The position numbers and the translations under genes were made by a program. A stretch of 64,000 nucleotides of DNA from NCBI GenBank assembly GCA_033675265.1, contig JAUJYZ010001567.1, positions 35,747 through 99,746 on the forward strand. The letters are read 5' to 3'. Shown here in pieces: positions 44,402-56,001 of this stretch. The notes below the pieces were generated by a model, which saw only the letters and a list, made by a program, of their open reading frames with translations, searched no databases and had not been told where the DNA came from. Origin of the DNA: Actinostola sp. cb2023 (lineage: Eukaryota > Cnidaria > Anthozoa > Actiniaria > Actinostolidae). Positions within the stretch are counted from its first letter, which is position 1; each line of letters starts with the position of its first letter.

Positions 44402-45123
44402 TACCAGTCTACTCTCCCTAAGGGCTATTAGCCATTTTGGATCTAGTTTGAGATAGTCAGAATCAAAGCTCTTTACTGAGAAAACCATACATTAGACATT
44501 AAAACAGTTAGAAAAAAAGTTGCTGGCCTAAGAATAAACTCTTAGGAAATAAAGTTTTTATTGTGATGAAATGTAAGGAATAGTAAGAAAATCGATTCTA
44601 TTTCCAGGTTTTCACATTTTGCATACAAACGCCATTAATTTATCTACATTGGTTAACCCTTTAGTGCCCAGAGCCAAAATCATAGGGGTGGGGTCTATGC
44701 CCAAGTCAAAATGGCCGCTGCTTACAAAATCACCAATGTGACTGTTCCACACTAGGTTTGAGTAAAAACTACTGAATCGATGAAGAAGGAAAAAAATTAC
44801 AGAATACCACAGATGTTTAATCTACCAATTCATCATATTTACAAGAACAATACTTCACTGTATAATACAAGAAAAATCTTGAAACTTTCAGTTCATAATA
44901 AAAATCACTCAAATATTTGGTAGAGATATCAAAAAATAGCTTATTCTCCAAATTCTAGAATGATATATTACATAAAATACTAATATATATAAAATGAGTG
45001 TATAAATTCAGTTATTTAGGTATGAAATCAATGATATTTACAAGAATAAGTTCAGTTCTTTGGATTTTCTTCCAGTGTTCAAATTCAAATTTGGCGCCAG
45101 CCATGTTGTCAATTCACAACGAA

Positions 45124-46145
45124 TCACTGTCGTTGTAGATGGAATGGCTCAAAACAGGCTATGCACAGCGTTACATCGCACAAGCTGCAGCCCCAACTTG
45201 AGCGACGTCTCTCTCCCCTTTTTGCACAGTGCATGCAACGATTTAAAGCAACTTTCACAGGAAAATGTGATCTTCCGTCCCTCACTTCGATCGCTCGAGC
45301 GGCTCGCTTTCTTGAGCTGTAGTTACCGAGCAAGTCCTTGATAAGCGAAATTTCAGGTGGGTTGTGCTGGCATGATTCGGCGATAACTGCCTCAAAATAA
45401 AGGCATTCACAGCAGCAGTTTCAATAAAAATAAAGCGAGATACCGGTACCATCTGTGAGATTTTATGGGGATTTTGTAGTCGCCTCTCTATTGATCTGCA
45501 TAGTCCACGCTGCCCATAAATTTGTTGTACGAAGCAACGCACGGCGGCGCGTTTACTTGGGTTGTTGTGCCATTTCTTTGCCTTCTTTGCACGGTTTCTT
45601 GCCCATTCGGTTGGCAATTTGGTGTCAGGAAGTTTACCTTTCTCTTGTCTCGCCAGGAGCAAGCGGTGACACCATTTATCTGCAAGGTTATCGATTCACC
45701 CTGGCGAAGCTTCGCGTGCTTCAATGGCAGCGGGAACTCTTTATGGTTGGGTCTTGTGGTCGCTGTGGCACCAGTCTTTGTCAACAATTCCTGATTTTTG
45801 CTGTTTTTGTTGGGCATTAAGATTTGTTTCCCTAACAATAAGGTCAATCAGATCATCAGGGAAAACTTGATTGAAGAAAACGCCTGCAGTTGCTTCGGCT
45901 GGAAGGATATTTTTGGGGCCAGTTGGCTTGTTGAACGGATCAACAGTGACTTCGCGGAGATCGTCGCTCCATTCTTCATCTTCGTTCTCGGATTCACTGT
46001 CACTTGAATCGCTTTCATTACTTCCTTCATCCACAGAAACATCGCTTTCACCAGATGCATCCTCTTCTTCTTCTACATCACTTCTTGTAAAGCCAAGAAA
46101 TTCTTCCTCATCGTCACTCTCAAACAGATCTTCGAACGTCGCCAT
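45124..46145 (-). pseudogene. piggyBac-type transposase, internally deleted
   Basis: The minus-strand frame starting at 46145 begins MATFEDLFESDDEEEFLGF, the acidic N-terminus usual for piggyBac transposases. The C-terminal part follows in other frames: NGVTACSWRDKRKVNFL, then ASYNKFMGSVDYADQ, NAFILRQLSPNHA, and a cysteine-rich end (CMHCAKRGERRRSSWGC, CIACF) matching the piggyBac C-terminal zinc region. The central DDE catalytic core is absent, and N-terminal sequence runs almost directly into the late part of the protein. It is an inactive deletion derivative. A ttaaccctttagtgcccaga stretch at 44653 may be its left end at a TTAA site. Confidence 0.85.
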
Positions 46146-47647
46146 ATTTACTCAAACAATTTTCAAAACGTCGATTTCAAAAATTCACTAAAAATCAACC
46201 ATGCGGTCTTGGATGACGCTTTCAGGCCCCTAGGGAATATTAACTCTTCTCTGATTGGTCTATGCTTATAAACAAACGAGAACCTATTGTAAAACAGCCA
46301 ATAAGATCGCCTTATTTTAGGTTGTTGTTTTGGGCCACTGGAGTGGCCTATGGGCTATTCGTAGCAAGGCCACTCAAGTGGCCAATGGGCGCTAATAAAC
46401 ACTAAAAGTATTACTATTTACAAAGAAAATCATTGAGAATTATAAATGGAATATATAAATTTACCTGGAGTACTTCTATGTTCTTAGTAATGTTGACAAA
46501 AATAATTTATCAATAAAATATATCACTGTATGTCTGAAGTTTGAATTTCCCGCGAACGTACAATGGAGCTCATGAGTGGTTCGGGAAACAGTCCAAACAT
46601 ATACAATCATGACATGCCATGCACGCCATTCTACAAAAAACTGTTTTCTTGTTCTTCAGGCAATATTTGCATCGACTTTTCGAGGACTTGACAGGCCAAT
46701 GACCATTCACTTGTGTACCTTGTGATGCCGATAATGATCTGGAAGAGAAGCCATTCATCAATTCTTTACCAAGATCGAGTCGAAACTTCAACTGCACTTT
46801 CTTTCGTATCTGTGACTCATTCTGAAGAATGAAAGCATTCATAATGCTGACATCCACGAGGAACCACAATAAATATCTCCACCACTTTTTGGACTTTTGT
46901 CCAACAGCATAATATCCACGAAGCTGATTGTTTCGGTCTACGCCGCCCATGTACTTGTTGTAGCACTCGGCATTTGGTGGTACTCTTGGTACAGCTGCAA
47001 TTGAACCATTATTTGTTTTCTGTTGACGGTAGTGTCGCCAGTTGGTGATGATTGGGTACTTAAAAAGTACACCAGCCTTGTGTCTTTCCATGCTGTTGCA
47101 ACAAGTTTTCCTCGTCTCCTGAATATGCTCTCTCCTTTCTTCAACGACTTGATCTCTTCCTCTTTTGGTCCAAGTTCCTTTGGAAATTATTTGCTGTTTG
47201 ATCGTATAGTACCACAGAGGTACGTTTTGTCAACTAAAAGATCCTCTGCAAGCTTGACTGATGTAAAGAAATTGTCACAGTAGACATTATGATATTGTTG
47301 AAGAAATGGCTGAGTAAGTTCACAAACGACACAGTATCCAAGTCCATGATCTGTTTGGCCGCCATCTTGTCTTCCCGTGTAAACTTGTAGGTTACAACAA
47401 TAACCATTTGATGAATCTGCACACTCCCAGACCTTTATGCCACGCTTCACAGGTTTCATCGGCATGTATTGCTTCAAAGAAAGTTGTCCTTTACTCTGCG
47501 ACGCGCGGTACCGTAGTCACTTTTTGATGAATATTTGACACATTTTTGACATGTTTCATTTCCACTGAACCAATCAGGTATAAGTTTAGTTTGAGAGGCG
47601 GGATTACCGTCTGATGAAACGACCGTTTAGATCCAACTTCAACGAAA

Positions 47648-48692
47648 ATGGCGGGTATTTCCGTTAAAGTTGAGTATGGCCTCAATCGCTTCACAACTTT
47701 TCTACTTGAAGATGCTAGCAGTATTTCCTTTGATACTCTGATTTTCCATGTAAAAACGAATTGTACTCTTCTTTCACATTTGCATTCATCGAATATACGA
47801 CTTCGTTATCGAGACGAGGATGGTGACATGGTGAATCTGACTGACAACAAATTTGCCTTTTCTGAAATGCTCCGCACCGCCAAAGTCGTCAAAGATCGAG
47901 ACTTCAAGAAAATCTTTATTCAAGCAAGTGAGATAGACTCCCTCCCCTTTACCTAAGAAATCAAGGCAATTTGACGGTGAAACTCCAAGCTGCTCTGGTG
48001 TGTCCAGTTCATTGAAGCCAAAACATCTATCGTATGCCGCCGGCTCTACTGTAAAGAATCCGCTCCACGTTCAAGCAACAGCTCCCGTGAATACCTTGAC
48101 CAGTTTGCCAAAGCAAAACAGTCCTTTAAATAGAGAGAAACTGGAAATGCAGAATAACCTACAAGTTATCAGTGCTCAGTTAGGTAGTGCAAAAATGGAA
48201 CTTGATAAACTGAACCAACTTAGCCGGGGGTATTTGGCGCTAAGTCAAGTTCGAGAACGTACATGTAATAATTGCCATGGTCATGGACACACAAAAACGA
48301 AATGTACCGAGTTACCTTGCACCAGTATCAGTTCCTGCAAAATAAAGGACAAACATCCGTAGTTCAAAAGCAAAATAACTGAGCTACAACGACACATCAA
48401 GACTCTAGAGAATCAATATGTCGAGGAAAACACTCATCTGCAGAGTTTCACAGCCGCACGTGAACTGGGCGGTTCTTCTTTTTTTGCCATAATGCGACCC
48501 AGATTGAAGGCTCAGAATTTATTGAAGTATGCAAGTGGCAATCGAGCTCGCCTTGACCGCGATCTTCTTATCTTACAAAGAGCTCTAAAGGTAGTACCAG
48601 ACTGGGACGAAAGTGAAGACTGGAGGCTTTCCCAGATCATTCAAGAATATGAAAACTCTAATGTAAACATTTACATGAACATTAATGGTTAA
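47648..48692 (+). pseudogene. PB1-like/CCHC zinc-knuckle protein frame inside the TA-flanked element
   Basis: The frame from 47648 starts MAGISVKVEYG and contains IRLRYRDEDGDMVNLTD, a PB1-type acidic OPCA-like motif. It ends at 47956, but the next frame continues the sequence if one T is skipped near 47950. The second part has a possible coiled coil (around 48160-48230) and CNNCHGHGHTKTKC, a CCHC zinc knuckle (near 48265-48305). A TAG at 48360-48362 interrupts an otherwise open frame that runs on through ITELQRHIKTLENQY to 48692. Its location between the transposon ends suggests an accessory protein, perhaps captured from a host gene. I cannot name the source. One frameshift and one stop suggest decay. 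Confidence 0.6.
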
Positions 48693-48878
48693 CTACAATA
48701 TTTTAATAGACACACATATATAATATGAAACTGTTGAGTTTTATTTTTTCTCTAAAAACTGCAATACATGTGTTCTACTAGTTCTACTATTTCATTCACG
48801 TTGAGTTACCGACTGCATACTAATTAGGTCGTTGTTGTAAACATTCTGTTTTATATTAGTTATCAAATAATTATCTAT

Positions 48879-49960
48879 TTAAAGATAACCACAGTGCCTA
48901 AAATAACCGTAAGAATTCACTTCTGTAATACGAAGAATACCTTCTGCAATTGCAATCTTCGTCTCGTTTGTTGCCAATAGTTGATTTTGGCGTAAAAATT
49001 GCTTGATCTCGTGAAAACATAGTTCACATGTGTTGAAATGGGAGGAATATGGAGGGGGAATATGGAGGTTGAAAGATGAGTGTTATCCCACAATCTGCAA
49101 GCATATTTCGTAGTACAGGTTCAACACGACGTCCGTGATGGAATCCACAATTATCCATCACTACACAGTCTCCGTATTCAAGAACTGCACTTCCATCGGC
49201 ACGCTCGAGTGTGAGTGCGTCTTCAAAAAAAAATAGCATTTCCATTCCATTAGATGGACCATCTAGTAACTTAAAATAATCAACACCACTCAAAGAATGC
49301 AGAAGATTGATCGTGTAGTTTGCATCTGATGCGTAGTGCTGCATTTCAAAGGCTGCCTCGCCCACTCGGGCACTTCCATATTTTCTGTTGCCAGTAGATT
49401 TGATCACGCTAGATTCATCGAAAATGTGCATTTGTCTAGGATCAATATTCGCAATTGCTGTCAAATAATCGTTGGTTCTTTGGATTACTTGAGGGGTATT
49501 AGATTCAAGTGGAATAGCAGTTATTTTCTTGTGAGTCATAGTCAGCTTGTTGTGGATAACTTTGTTTATTTGAGATGTACTTGGTAAATCACCAGGGTGA
49601 ACAACACCATCTAAAAGTAACCTGTCTCTTATCTCAGTTCCATATGTGGAGGGTTTCATGAGCTTTTGAACTTCTATGTATTCCAACGTATCATTCGTGA
49701 TTTTAGGAGTTGGGTATTCACATCGCAGATGTCTTTGAGCTGTATTTGCTTCGTTATATCGCTTCACTACTTTTTGTACATACCCAAGACTCACTCTCAC
49801 TTCCCGAGCGATTTGCCTCACTCCGTTCCCTCGTGGTGAAGGTCCAATATTCGTTCTCGGGACATTTTAGGAAGCGTTCTCCCATTATCATATATCCCGC
49901 CATTTCTGTTTTGGTGAAGTTGAACGTCGGCTGGCAATGAAATGTAGATCGTTAAAATCC
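48879..49960 (-). pseudogene. Tc1/IS630-like DDE transposase, frameshifted
   Basis: An N-terminal helix-turn-helix (SRERILDLHHEG, then RQIAREVRVSLGYVQKVVK) is split by a one-base shift near 49835. The DDE domain shows MHIFDESSV (first Asp), GDCVVMDNCGFHHG (second Asp) and LIFQPPYSPS. The frame stops at 49024, but another frame continues with CELCFHEIKQFLR (final acidic residue) to a stop at 48879. This order is typical of the DDE_3 family used by Tc1/mariner and IS630 elements, and agrees with the TA duplication of the host element. It is probably inactive as read. Confidence 0.8.
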
Positions 49961-51183
49961 CGATAAAATTGCTGTGTAAATATAAAAGTTGTACTAAAAT
50001 CAAATCAAATAATTTTAACAAATACTGTACTTACAAAAGTGATTCCCCAAGTTCATGGCGCTATTAACGAAGGCGGAATGAGTCTGACATCAAACTTGTC
50101 ACAAACATGTCAAAAATGTGTCAAATATTCATCAAAAATGTTTTCAAGTGACTACGGTACCGCGCGTCGCACAGTAAAAGCAACCATTGCCTCATCTACA
50201 GATAGAGCTTCCTTTGGCAGGTATTGTGAACGGAACGAGTCAACAACTTTGGACAACAATGGACGAACCTTGAAAAGCTTGTCGTGGTTTTGTTGACCAC
50301 GTGGAATCACGTTTTCATTGTTATTCAATGGTAAGTACTGTGTAATTTTGTCAAACCGGTCCCCTGACATGACTTTTTTGATTGTCAAAACACCAAGAGC
50401 TTCTTCTTTTGACCAGTACAAATGCATCTGGTAGTTTATGAATGCCCATAAACACGTATTCCAAGGAAAGCGTTAATTTCGGCGAGCGTGACGTACCATT
50501 TAGCATCAGGTTTTCTGGCGATACACTGTCTAGCATACCTGTTTGTTTCATCAACAATGTTCTGCATAACATCAGCAGTAAAAAAACAATGAGAAAAAAT
50601 CCAGAGATGTGGCATTTTCAGGGAGATTTGTGGCCATTCCAGTTTGTGAAGTGAAGGGCTCGGCGACTACGGGACTCGGGTCTCTATTCCAAACATCTTG
50701 TTGAATCACTTCATTGAGCTGGTTCTCAGTCTCGGATGAAGACAAATCTTCACTGTCCACTGACGAAACACTAACATCGCTTTCCGATGTATTCTCCTCT
50801 GTATTCCTATTAAATCTTTTTCTTTAAAACCTTCAAAATCTGATTCATGTGTATCACTATCAAGCATACTTGCCGCCATGATTAGAAAAATTATCGATCA
50901 TTTCAAACACGAAAAATTCCGAGTGCAGTCATGTCATATACTCTCCCACATCTTTGGTTAGGATGTTGTTAGTCGCCACCTCGATAACGGGCATGCATTC
51001 TTGAACAGTTTGGCCCAGGAAGCTCATGGCCATTCCTGGTCTGCCAGCGGATAAAACTATACCATCGCTACAGCAGTGGCTAAACTACTCTTGTCTACCA
51101 AGACTCCAGAGGGCGCCACCTCAACAAAGCCAGCTCAACCAGCAATTGAGCCGGACCGACAATGTTGTCCCTTGTCGAAGACT

Positions 51184-51646
51184 TCAACAACCCCAAAACG
51201 TTCGCCACGCTACATCCACGCCATGTATGGAGTAACATGGGTGCTGAACATCTGATCCTTCAAATGAGAATCTTTGGATTTGGAAACGTAACTTGTGACG
51301 TATCTTAGGATCATGCTGCGTTCGTCGGTGACCTGGACGTCCATTCTGCATTTCAGCGCCGGGATTACAGTGGAAATGTAACCACAAAGATTTTGCACGA
51401 AAGCATCAAATGGATGGCAAATGGAAATTGTTGGTTTGGAGGCAGGGGTAAACCTGAAATTTGAAGAAACTGGACACTTTTTTTGAAAAATTCTAACTCG
51501 TTGGGTTTTATTACATACCATGGTAAACTATACATCAATAGAAAGGTTATAAAACAGAGGTTAAAAAAACAACATTTGAGAGGCACAAAACAAGTTGCAA
51601 CCTGACACCAGTATGTTAATTGGACGCCATGTTGAAACTGACCCAC
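51184..51646 (-). pseudogene. Fragment of a Helitron- or PIF1-like element protein (tentative)
   Basis: A minus-strand frame contains HPFDAFVQNLCGYIS, MDVQVTDERSMILRYVTSYV and SKSKDS...HVTPYMAW. A V-x-SYVSK motif after a nucleic-acid-protein-like stretch is seen in Helitron-type Rep/helicase proteins and related PIF1-bearing transposon proteins. Only about 100 residues are legible and frames are broken on both sides. The assignment is from memory of family patterns and is uncertain. Confidence 0.4.
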
Positions 51647-52090
51647 ATGTGCTTCAGGAAAGATTTTTGGTCATAGGTTGTAGGCAATTGTGTTTTTACT
51701 TGATTTCTCTAAACTAAATTACTTGGATAAGCAGAGCATTTCTTCATTTTGAATATAATAATGTCATAGTGGTCAGTTGAAGTAATGACATCAAATCACT
51801 GAATTCCAATATTCATGAATTTCTTAGTTTTAGTCACATGAACAAATCCTCTGCTTATCCTATTCAGCTCAATGTAATCTAACACCACGGAAAATTTCAA
51901 GTCAATTGAATGAAATTCCTTTGAGATATAATTTCTCAAAGCTCGAAAAGTCGTATTTTGGGAAAATGACCTTCAAAGTCAACCAATAGAAAAAATGCAA
52001 AACTGGACATGTCACATAATATAAAAAGGGGAAATAGTAATTGTGAAAGTTATGTATTGATATGAGCTAAAGGGGTAAAGTTATGTCACT

Positions 52091-53497
52091 TCAAAAGCCT
52101 CCTGCCTCATAGGTTACCCCCTCAGCCTCCCGAAGAGCTTCCTCTCTACGTGTTCTTATGAGCTGTTGGCCTTCGCAACGCTTCTTTCCTTTACTTGATG
52201 CTTGCAAGTCAGCCTTTCTTACTCTTTTTCTGTCCTTCTGATGGGATGCAGTTCTTGTGTGCTTCCCTGCTGGTGTAAGAAGCCTACCCATCACCCTATC
52301 TCTGCTGGCTGCACCTCCATGGAAGTGGCACACTGCCGAAGCCACTGCAAAGCGGACGACCTTTGCACCATGGTGTTTATGCTTGGGACACCGAGCCCAC
52401 ACAAGAGAGTTTATGCATTCATTTGGGTTTTGTGTTGCCCCACGCACACATCTTTTCAGCAATGTAGTGTCACTTAATGTCATAAATACAGGGCGAAGGA
52501 CTTCTAAGAAAACTTCTGGTAAACAATTATCACCTTTGTAAGTGGCTGTTCCTGTTGCTAGATCTTGCTGCCACTTACACCATGATGTCTCACCAGAAGG
52601 ACAATATAGGTGTTGCTTTGAAGGATCTTGGCACTGTACATTATGAATCAAGGTTGCAATAATGTTCTTTTTCATTGAATATACAGCAACATCAACCTCT
52701 ACATCAGTAGGATTTGCATGGGTAATTGTATTTTGCCGAATAGCAAGACCATAGTACCTTTGTAATAGTTTAATTTTGGTTTCTGTGAGTCTGCCATGCC
52801 CTCCTATTGGCTTACCATTGGCCTAGTTTTCCTTTTGTCCTAGACTTGAGGTTCAGCAAGTGCTTGCCCATACGCTTTTGGACATGGCCAACACAGTCAA
52901 GCTTAATAACTTTACAATTATCATATCCATCCTCAACAGAGTTGAAGGCCTTACTATCCCCATCTGAGGCCATCCACTTGTATCGCATATTATGCTTCTC
53001 AATTGACCTGTTCCAGATAGTTTTGGCCCCTTCAGCCTCCATTGCAGGTGAGCTTCCTATAATTATATGGCCATAATATCGAAATGAAAATACACATTGA
53101 TTAGAAACGCTATAAAGCTAGTGTTTTCTTATGTACCGTTGTCACATTTATGCAGGTCAAACATAGTCGAAGATAAAGTATATAGATCTACTAGTCGGTA
53201 TCCAGGTCCAATGCCATTTATCACCTTCTCTTCATCAGAACTCTCTTCGCATTCATCTAAGTACCCATGATCGGACAGTTTCTTCCTAGACATGCTTGTT
53301 TGGTCGCTCTCAGTCTCAGGAAGAAGTGATGTCGAACCCATACCCGAAGACGAAGTACTCGGATCCGGAGTTACTTCAGGGTTTTCATCTTCAGTTAAAC
53401 CAGTTTCCTCCGGGTTTGTAGCCCACCTAGAAGTTCCAGCGAATCCTTTACCCTTTCTTGTTCTTCTGTGCTGATTTTTCTTTTTGTATCCGACCAT
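52091..53497 (-). pseudogene. Mutator-like transposase, gapped and frameshifted
   Basis: Three minus-strand pieces lie in order. 53497-53129 is an N-terminal, Ser/Glu-rich part ending GYRLVDLYTLSS. 53042-52812 is a catalytic-type segment with MRYKWMASDGDSKAFN and KLDCVGHVQKRMGKHL. 52675-52091 contains YCPSGETSWCKWQQD, FMTLSDTTLLKRCVRGATQN, WARCPKHKHHG and a basic tail. DGD, CVGHVQKRMG and CPSGETSWCKW are typical of the Mutator-like transposase domain common in cnidarian genomes. The middle expected between the first two pieces (roughly 200 residues or more) is missing and a frameshift lies near 52815, so it is an inactive remnant. Confidence 0.75.
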
Positions 53498-53904
53498 ATT
53501 CTCTATAAACTTTCAACAACTACTCGATATACAACTTTCAAAACTGATTCAACGTGGGATTTGTGATGATGCTATCCCACAATGCAATCGTTTGGTGTGA
53601 TACCGCTGGACAGACATCCAAAGCATGAGCCTGGTGTTTTTTTCTATTTTCGGGGGGTATAAAGGGAATAAAACAATGGAAAATTGAAAAAATGGAACTT
53701 TCGTTACCATGGCAATGGGAAAGGCCTAAAAATTGATTATTTTAAAACCGCTTTTGCTCATAAAAATAATTCAGAAAGATTAATAAGACACTTTGCTCAT
53801 GTATTATAAATAGATAAAGTTGTCATTTTGTGAAAAACATTTATTTTCAATTTTGGAGCAAATTTCAGCTTGACCCCCGCCTTAGGGAACAGACTTTTGT
53901 TGAC

Positions 53905-53998
53905 TCTTAAAATAATAATAATAATAATAATCTTTATTTATATAGCGTTATTTCTTCTAAAAAACCAATAGCGCTTAACAATATTACTAATAATAAAA
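53905..53998. repeat. (AAT)n with tttatttatatagcg repeat end
   Basis: aataataata followed by ctttatttatatagcgttat belongs to the interspersed family also seen at 14190-14220 and 18585-18655. Confidence 0.5.
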
Positions 53999-54030
53999 TT
54001 ATTAGTAATATAATTAAAAGAGCCGTTTGA

Positions 54031-54715
54031 CTATTTGTTGCTTCCAAAAGCGTGTTGCTTGACCATCTACTTTGATAACTTTAGGGACAACCTTTGTTCT
54101 GACATGTTCGATATACACTGGCGCTGTTCTTGGGTCATTTGTGTGGCCCAAAAATATTTAATTCCATTTACCAGCTGCTCTTTGTTCGAAGGCTTCACAC
54201 GTCTTCTGAGGTGATACTTTAGCTGGTTCCATACGCACTCCATTGGATTCAGATCTGGGCTTTCAGGAGGAGTTGGCTACCAGTTGATCCCACTTTGTCG
54301 ATAATACTCCTGGGCCTTGGACCTTCTTTGATGTGTGCTTCGGATCATTGTCCTGTTGGAAGCGATGGTCAGGCATTTGTGTGCTGATAAATGGAATTAA
54401 AGTGTTTTTCAAAATGTGAGTGTACACTTCCACATCCCTAATTCCTTGAAATATACAGATTTCAGTTGCACTGATCTCAGATATCCCCGCCCAGACTTGT
54501 ACCTTGTACGGGTGCTTTGGTTTGGGTATTTGCTGGGATGGTGAGCCAGCTCAAGCATTATTGTGGATTTATCAGTGAAGATGACACTTTAGCCAATTTA
54601 TGAGTGATGACCATTGGTGAATTACATTACAAGTGAGACTTTGGCCCTCAAACCACAAAATGCAAAAACCTGCAATTGCGGTTCTTGGCTGTTGTAATAT
54701 TTTTAGTCAGTACTG
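54031..54715 (-). pseudogene. Tc1-like transposase remnant next to an E3-type terminal repeat
   Basis: The minus strand reads FQQDNDPKHTSKK, then PESPDLNPMECVWNQLK and KEQLVNGIKYFW, ending near 54031. DNDPKHTS and SPDLNPIE are hallmark Tc1/mariner catalytic-region motifs. The frame is broken several times. The end at 54715 reads inward cagtactgactaaaaatatt and then acaacagccaagaaccgcaa, almost the same as the end of E3 (41527). TA follows at 54716-54717. I cannot see the opposite terminus, which is probably truncated near 54000. Confidence 0.75.
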
Positions 54716-55060
54716 TACATTTCTGTTTTGTCAGTCAACTTTAGACTATTTTTTTATTTACACACCATTATATATTTATAGAACTTTACAAAGAAAACAA
54801 TTGTATATATAGGAAAAGAGCTGGATCCCGTACCTGGTGTATATATGAAGGAACTAAATAAAGGACTTCTTCAGGCAAAATTAATAATAATAATAATGAC
54901 TTTATTAATGTCTTAAAATCTTATAGTTGGGCAGAAGTGCCCTACTAATTGGAGAGACTTTAATCTAAATACAATAGCAATTTTATATATGTTTCAATGG
55001 AAAACGATAAAAATATAAAGAAAAATAAATAAATAAATAAATAAATAAAATTGTGATGGT

Positions 55061-55340
55061 TTATGCTTCAGACGTTTCGCCAATGAATGGTACAATGACT
55101 CTCTCTATAGTTGTATATATACACTGTATGAAAATGTGAATATGATTGGTACAATGGTAACAATGATAGTAATGATATGCTGTTTCGTGTCTTTCGAGAT
55201 CATGTTTTCTTCTGAATGTTTTAGCATACTTGGGATAACTAAACACGCTTTGATGAATTTCTCTTTTATGTCTTTTCATACTTCTCTGTTTGAAGGGTTT
55301 TCTGCAGTCAGGACAAGTGAATGTAGGGCCACTTTTTCAC
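55061..55340 (-). pseudogene. C2H2 zinc-finger fragment
   Basis: The minus strand encodes FTCPDCRKPFKQRSMKRHKR, a classical C-x2-C-x12-H-x-H-like finger, followed by a second degenerate finger (FSYPKYAKTFRRKHDLERHE) in which the cysteines are lost. Upstream the frame is closed by a stop. It may be the N-terminal finger part of the polymerase element to the right, but the link is unproven. Confidence 0.5.
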
Positions 55341-55647
55341 TGATCCACTTTGACAAGAGTTCAGTCACTTCGTGGTCGATTGTTTGTGAAGGATTCAACA
55401 AACTCGGAAAAACAAGTTTATCAAACTCATTGTTTCAATGTTATTGCATTGTTATTGTTTATATATATTTCAATAAGAACATAATGTATGGACAGACTCC
55501 TGCATGTGCGACGGTCTGGATTGAACATAGAGTGATGGCTCTTAACCCGTGAAACAGTAGTAGAGCACTAGCTTCTTTCATACTCTTATTGACTAACTCT
55601 TGTACCGACGCCATTTTTAATACCGCGAAAACTTGGTATGGTTTATT

Positions 55648-55968
55648 TCATATTTGACACGACTGACACGTGTAACCTTTTATGAGACCAGCTAGAGGGC
55701 AAATGACGAGGACGGCAGGAACTTTTAAGTTTTCAGCACATGTACAGACAGCAGCATCCATCTTTTGTTTGGTCATGACGAACAACTGAAAAATTAAACT
55801 CTTTCCAAATCCCGTTGGCAAGATAGCTAAGACATCTATCCCCTGTAGTAGAGCACTAACTGCTTCTTCTTGTTCAGGTTTTAGATTAAATGTGGACCTA
55901 TTGCTTTCTTGTAATTCTATAATAGCTTCTTTCATACTCTTATTGACTAACTCTTGTACCGACGCCAT
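55648..55968 (-). pseudogene. RecQ-like helicase N-terminal exon, copy 1
   Basis: Starts MASVQELVNKSMKEAI and contains FNLKPEQEEAVSALL (Q-type motif), LAILPTGFGKSLIFQL (Walker A) and AVLVICPLAGLIK. It then ends with GYTCQSCQI, which looks like read-through into non-coding sequence after the exon. The match is to RecQ-like ATPases found with DNA-transposon or virus-like elements in cnidarians. The DEAH box is not present. A partial further copy of its start lies at about 55557-55640. Confidence 0.75.
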
Positions 55969-56001
55969 TTTTAATACCGCGAAAACTTGGTATGGTTTAT
56001 T

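Larger units (their letters stand above)
47494..50174. mobile_element. 2.68-kb TA-flanked element inserted in the piggyBac gene, carrying its own transposase and a PB1/zinc-knuckle frame
   Basis: Left end ctctgcgacgcgcggtaccg and right end cggtaccgcgcgtcgcacag are inverted copies. The terminal repeats run about 60-70 bp and include gatgaatatttgacacattt. TA flanks both ends (47492-47493, 50175-50176). Removing the element and one TA makes the surrounding piggyBac frame read VAFKGQLSLKQYMP, the conserved family sequence, so the insertion border is exact. It contains a Tc1/IS630-like transposase on the minus strand and a plus-strand PB1/zinc-knuckle frame. Confidence 0.9.
46570..50879 (-). pseudogene. 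piggyBac-type transposase interrupted by a TA-flanked element
   Basis: The minus-strand start at 50879 gives MAASMLDSDTHESDFEGF, with a frameshift near 50818 into an acidic stretch (SSVDSEDLSSSETEN). The N-terminal domain follows (50572-50152; VMSGDRFDKITQYLPLNN and the SVDEAM catalytic Asp). The frame is cut at 50174 by the element at 47494-50174. It resumes at 47491 with LKQYMPMKPVKRGIKVW, DNFFTSVKLAEDLL (second Asp) and, after further shifts, YNKYMGGVDRNNQLRGYY (third Asp), ending in the cysteine-rich CKYCLKNKKTVFC...CLDCF domain. Apart from the insertion and a few frameshifts, the protein is full-length. Confidence 0.88.
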
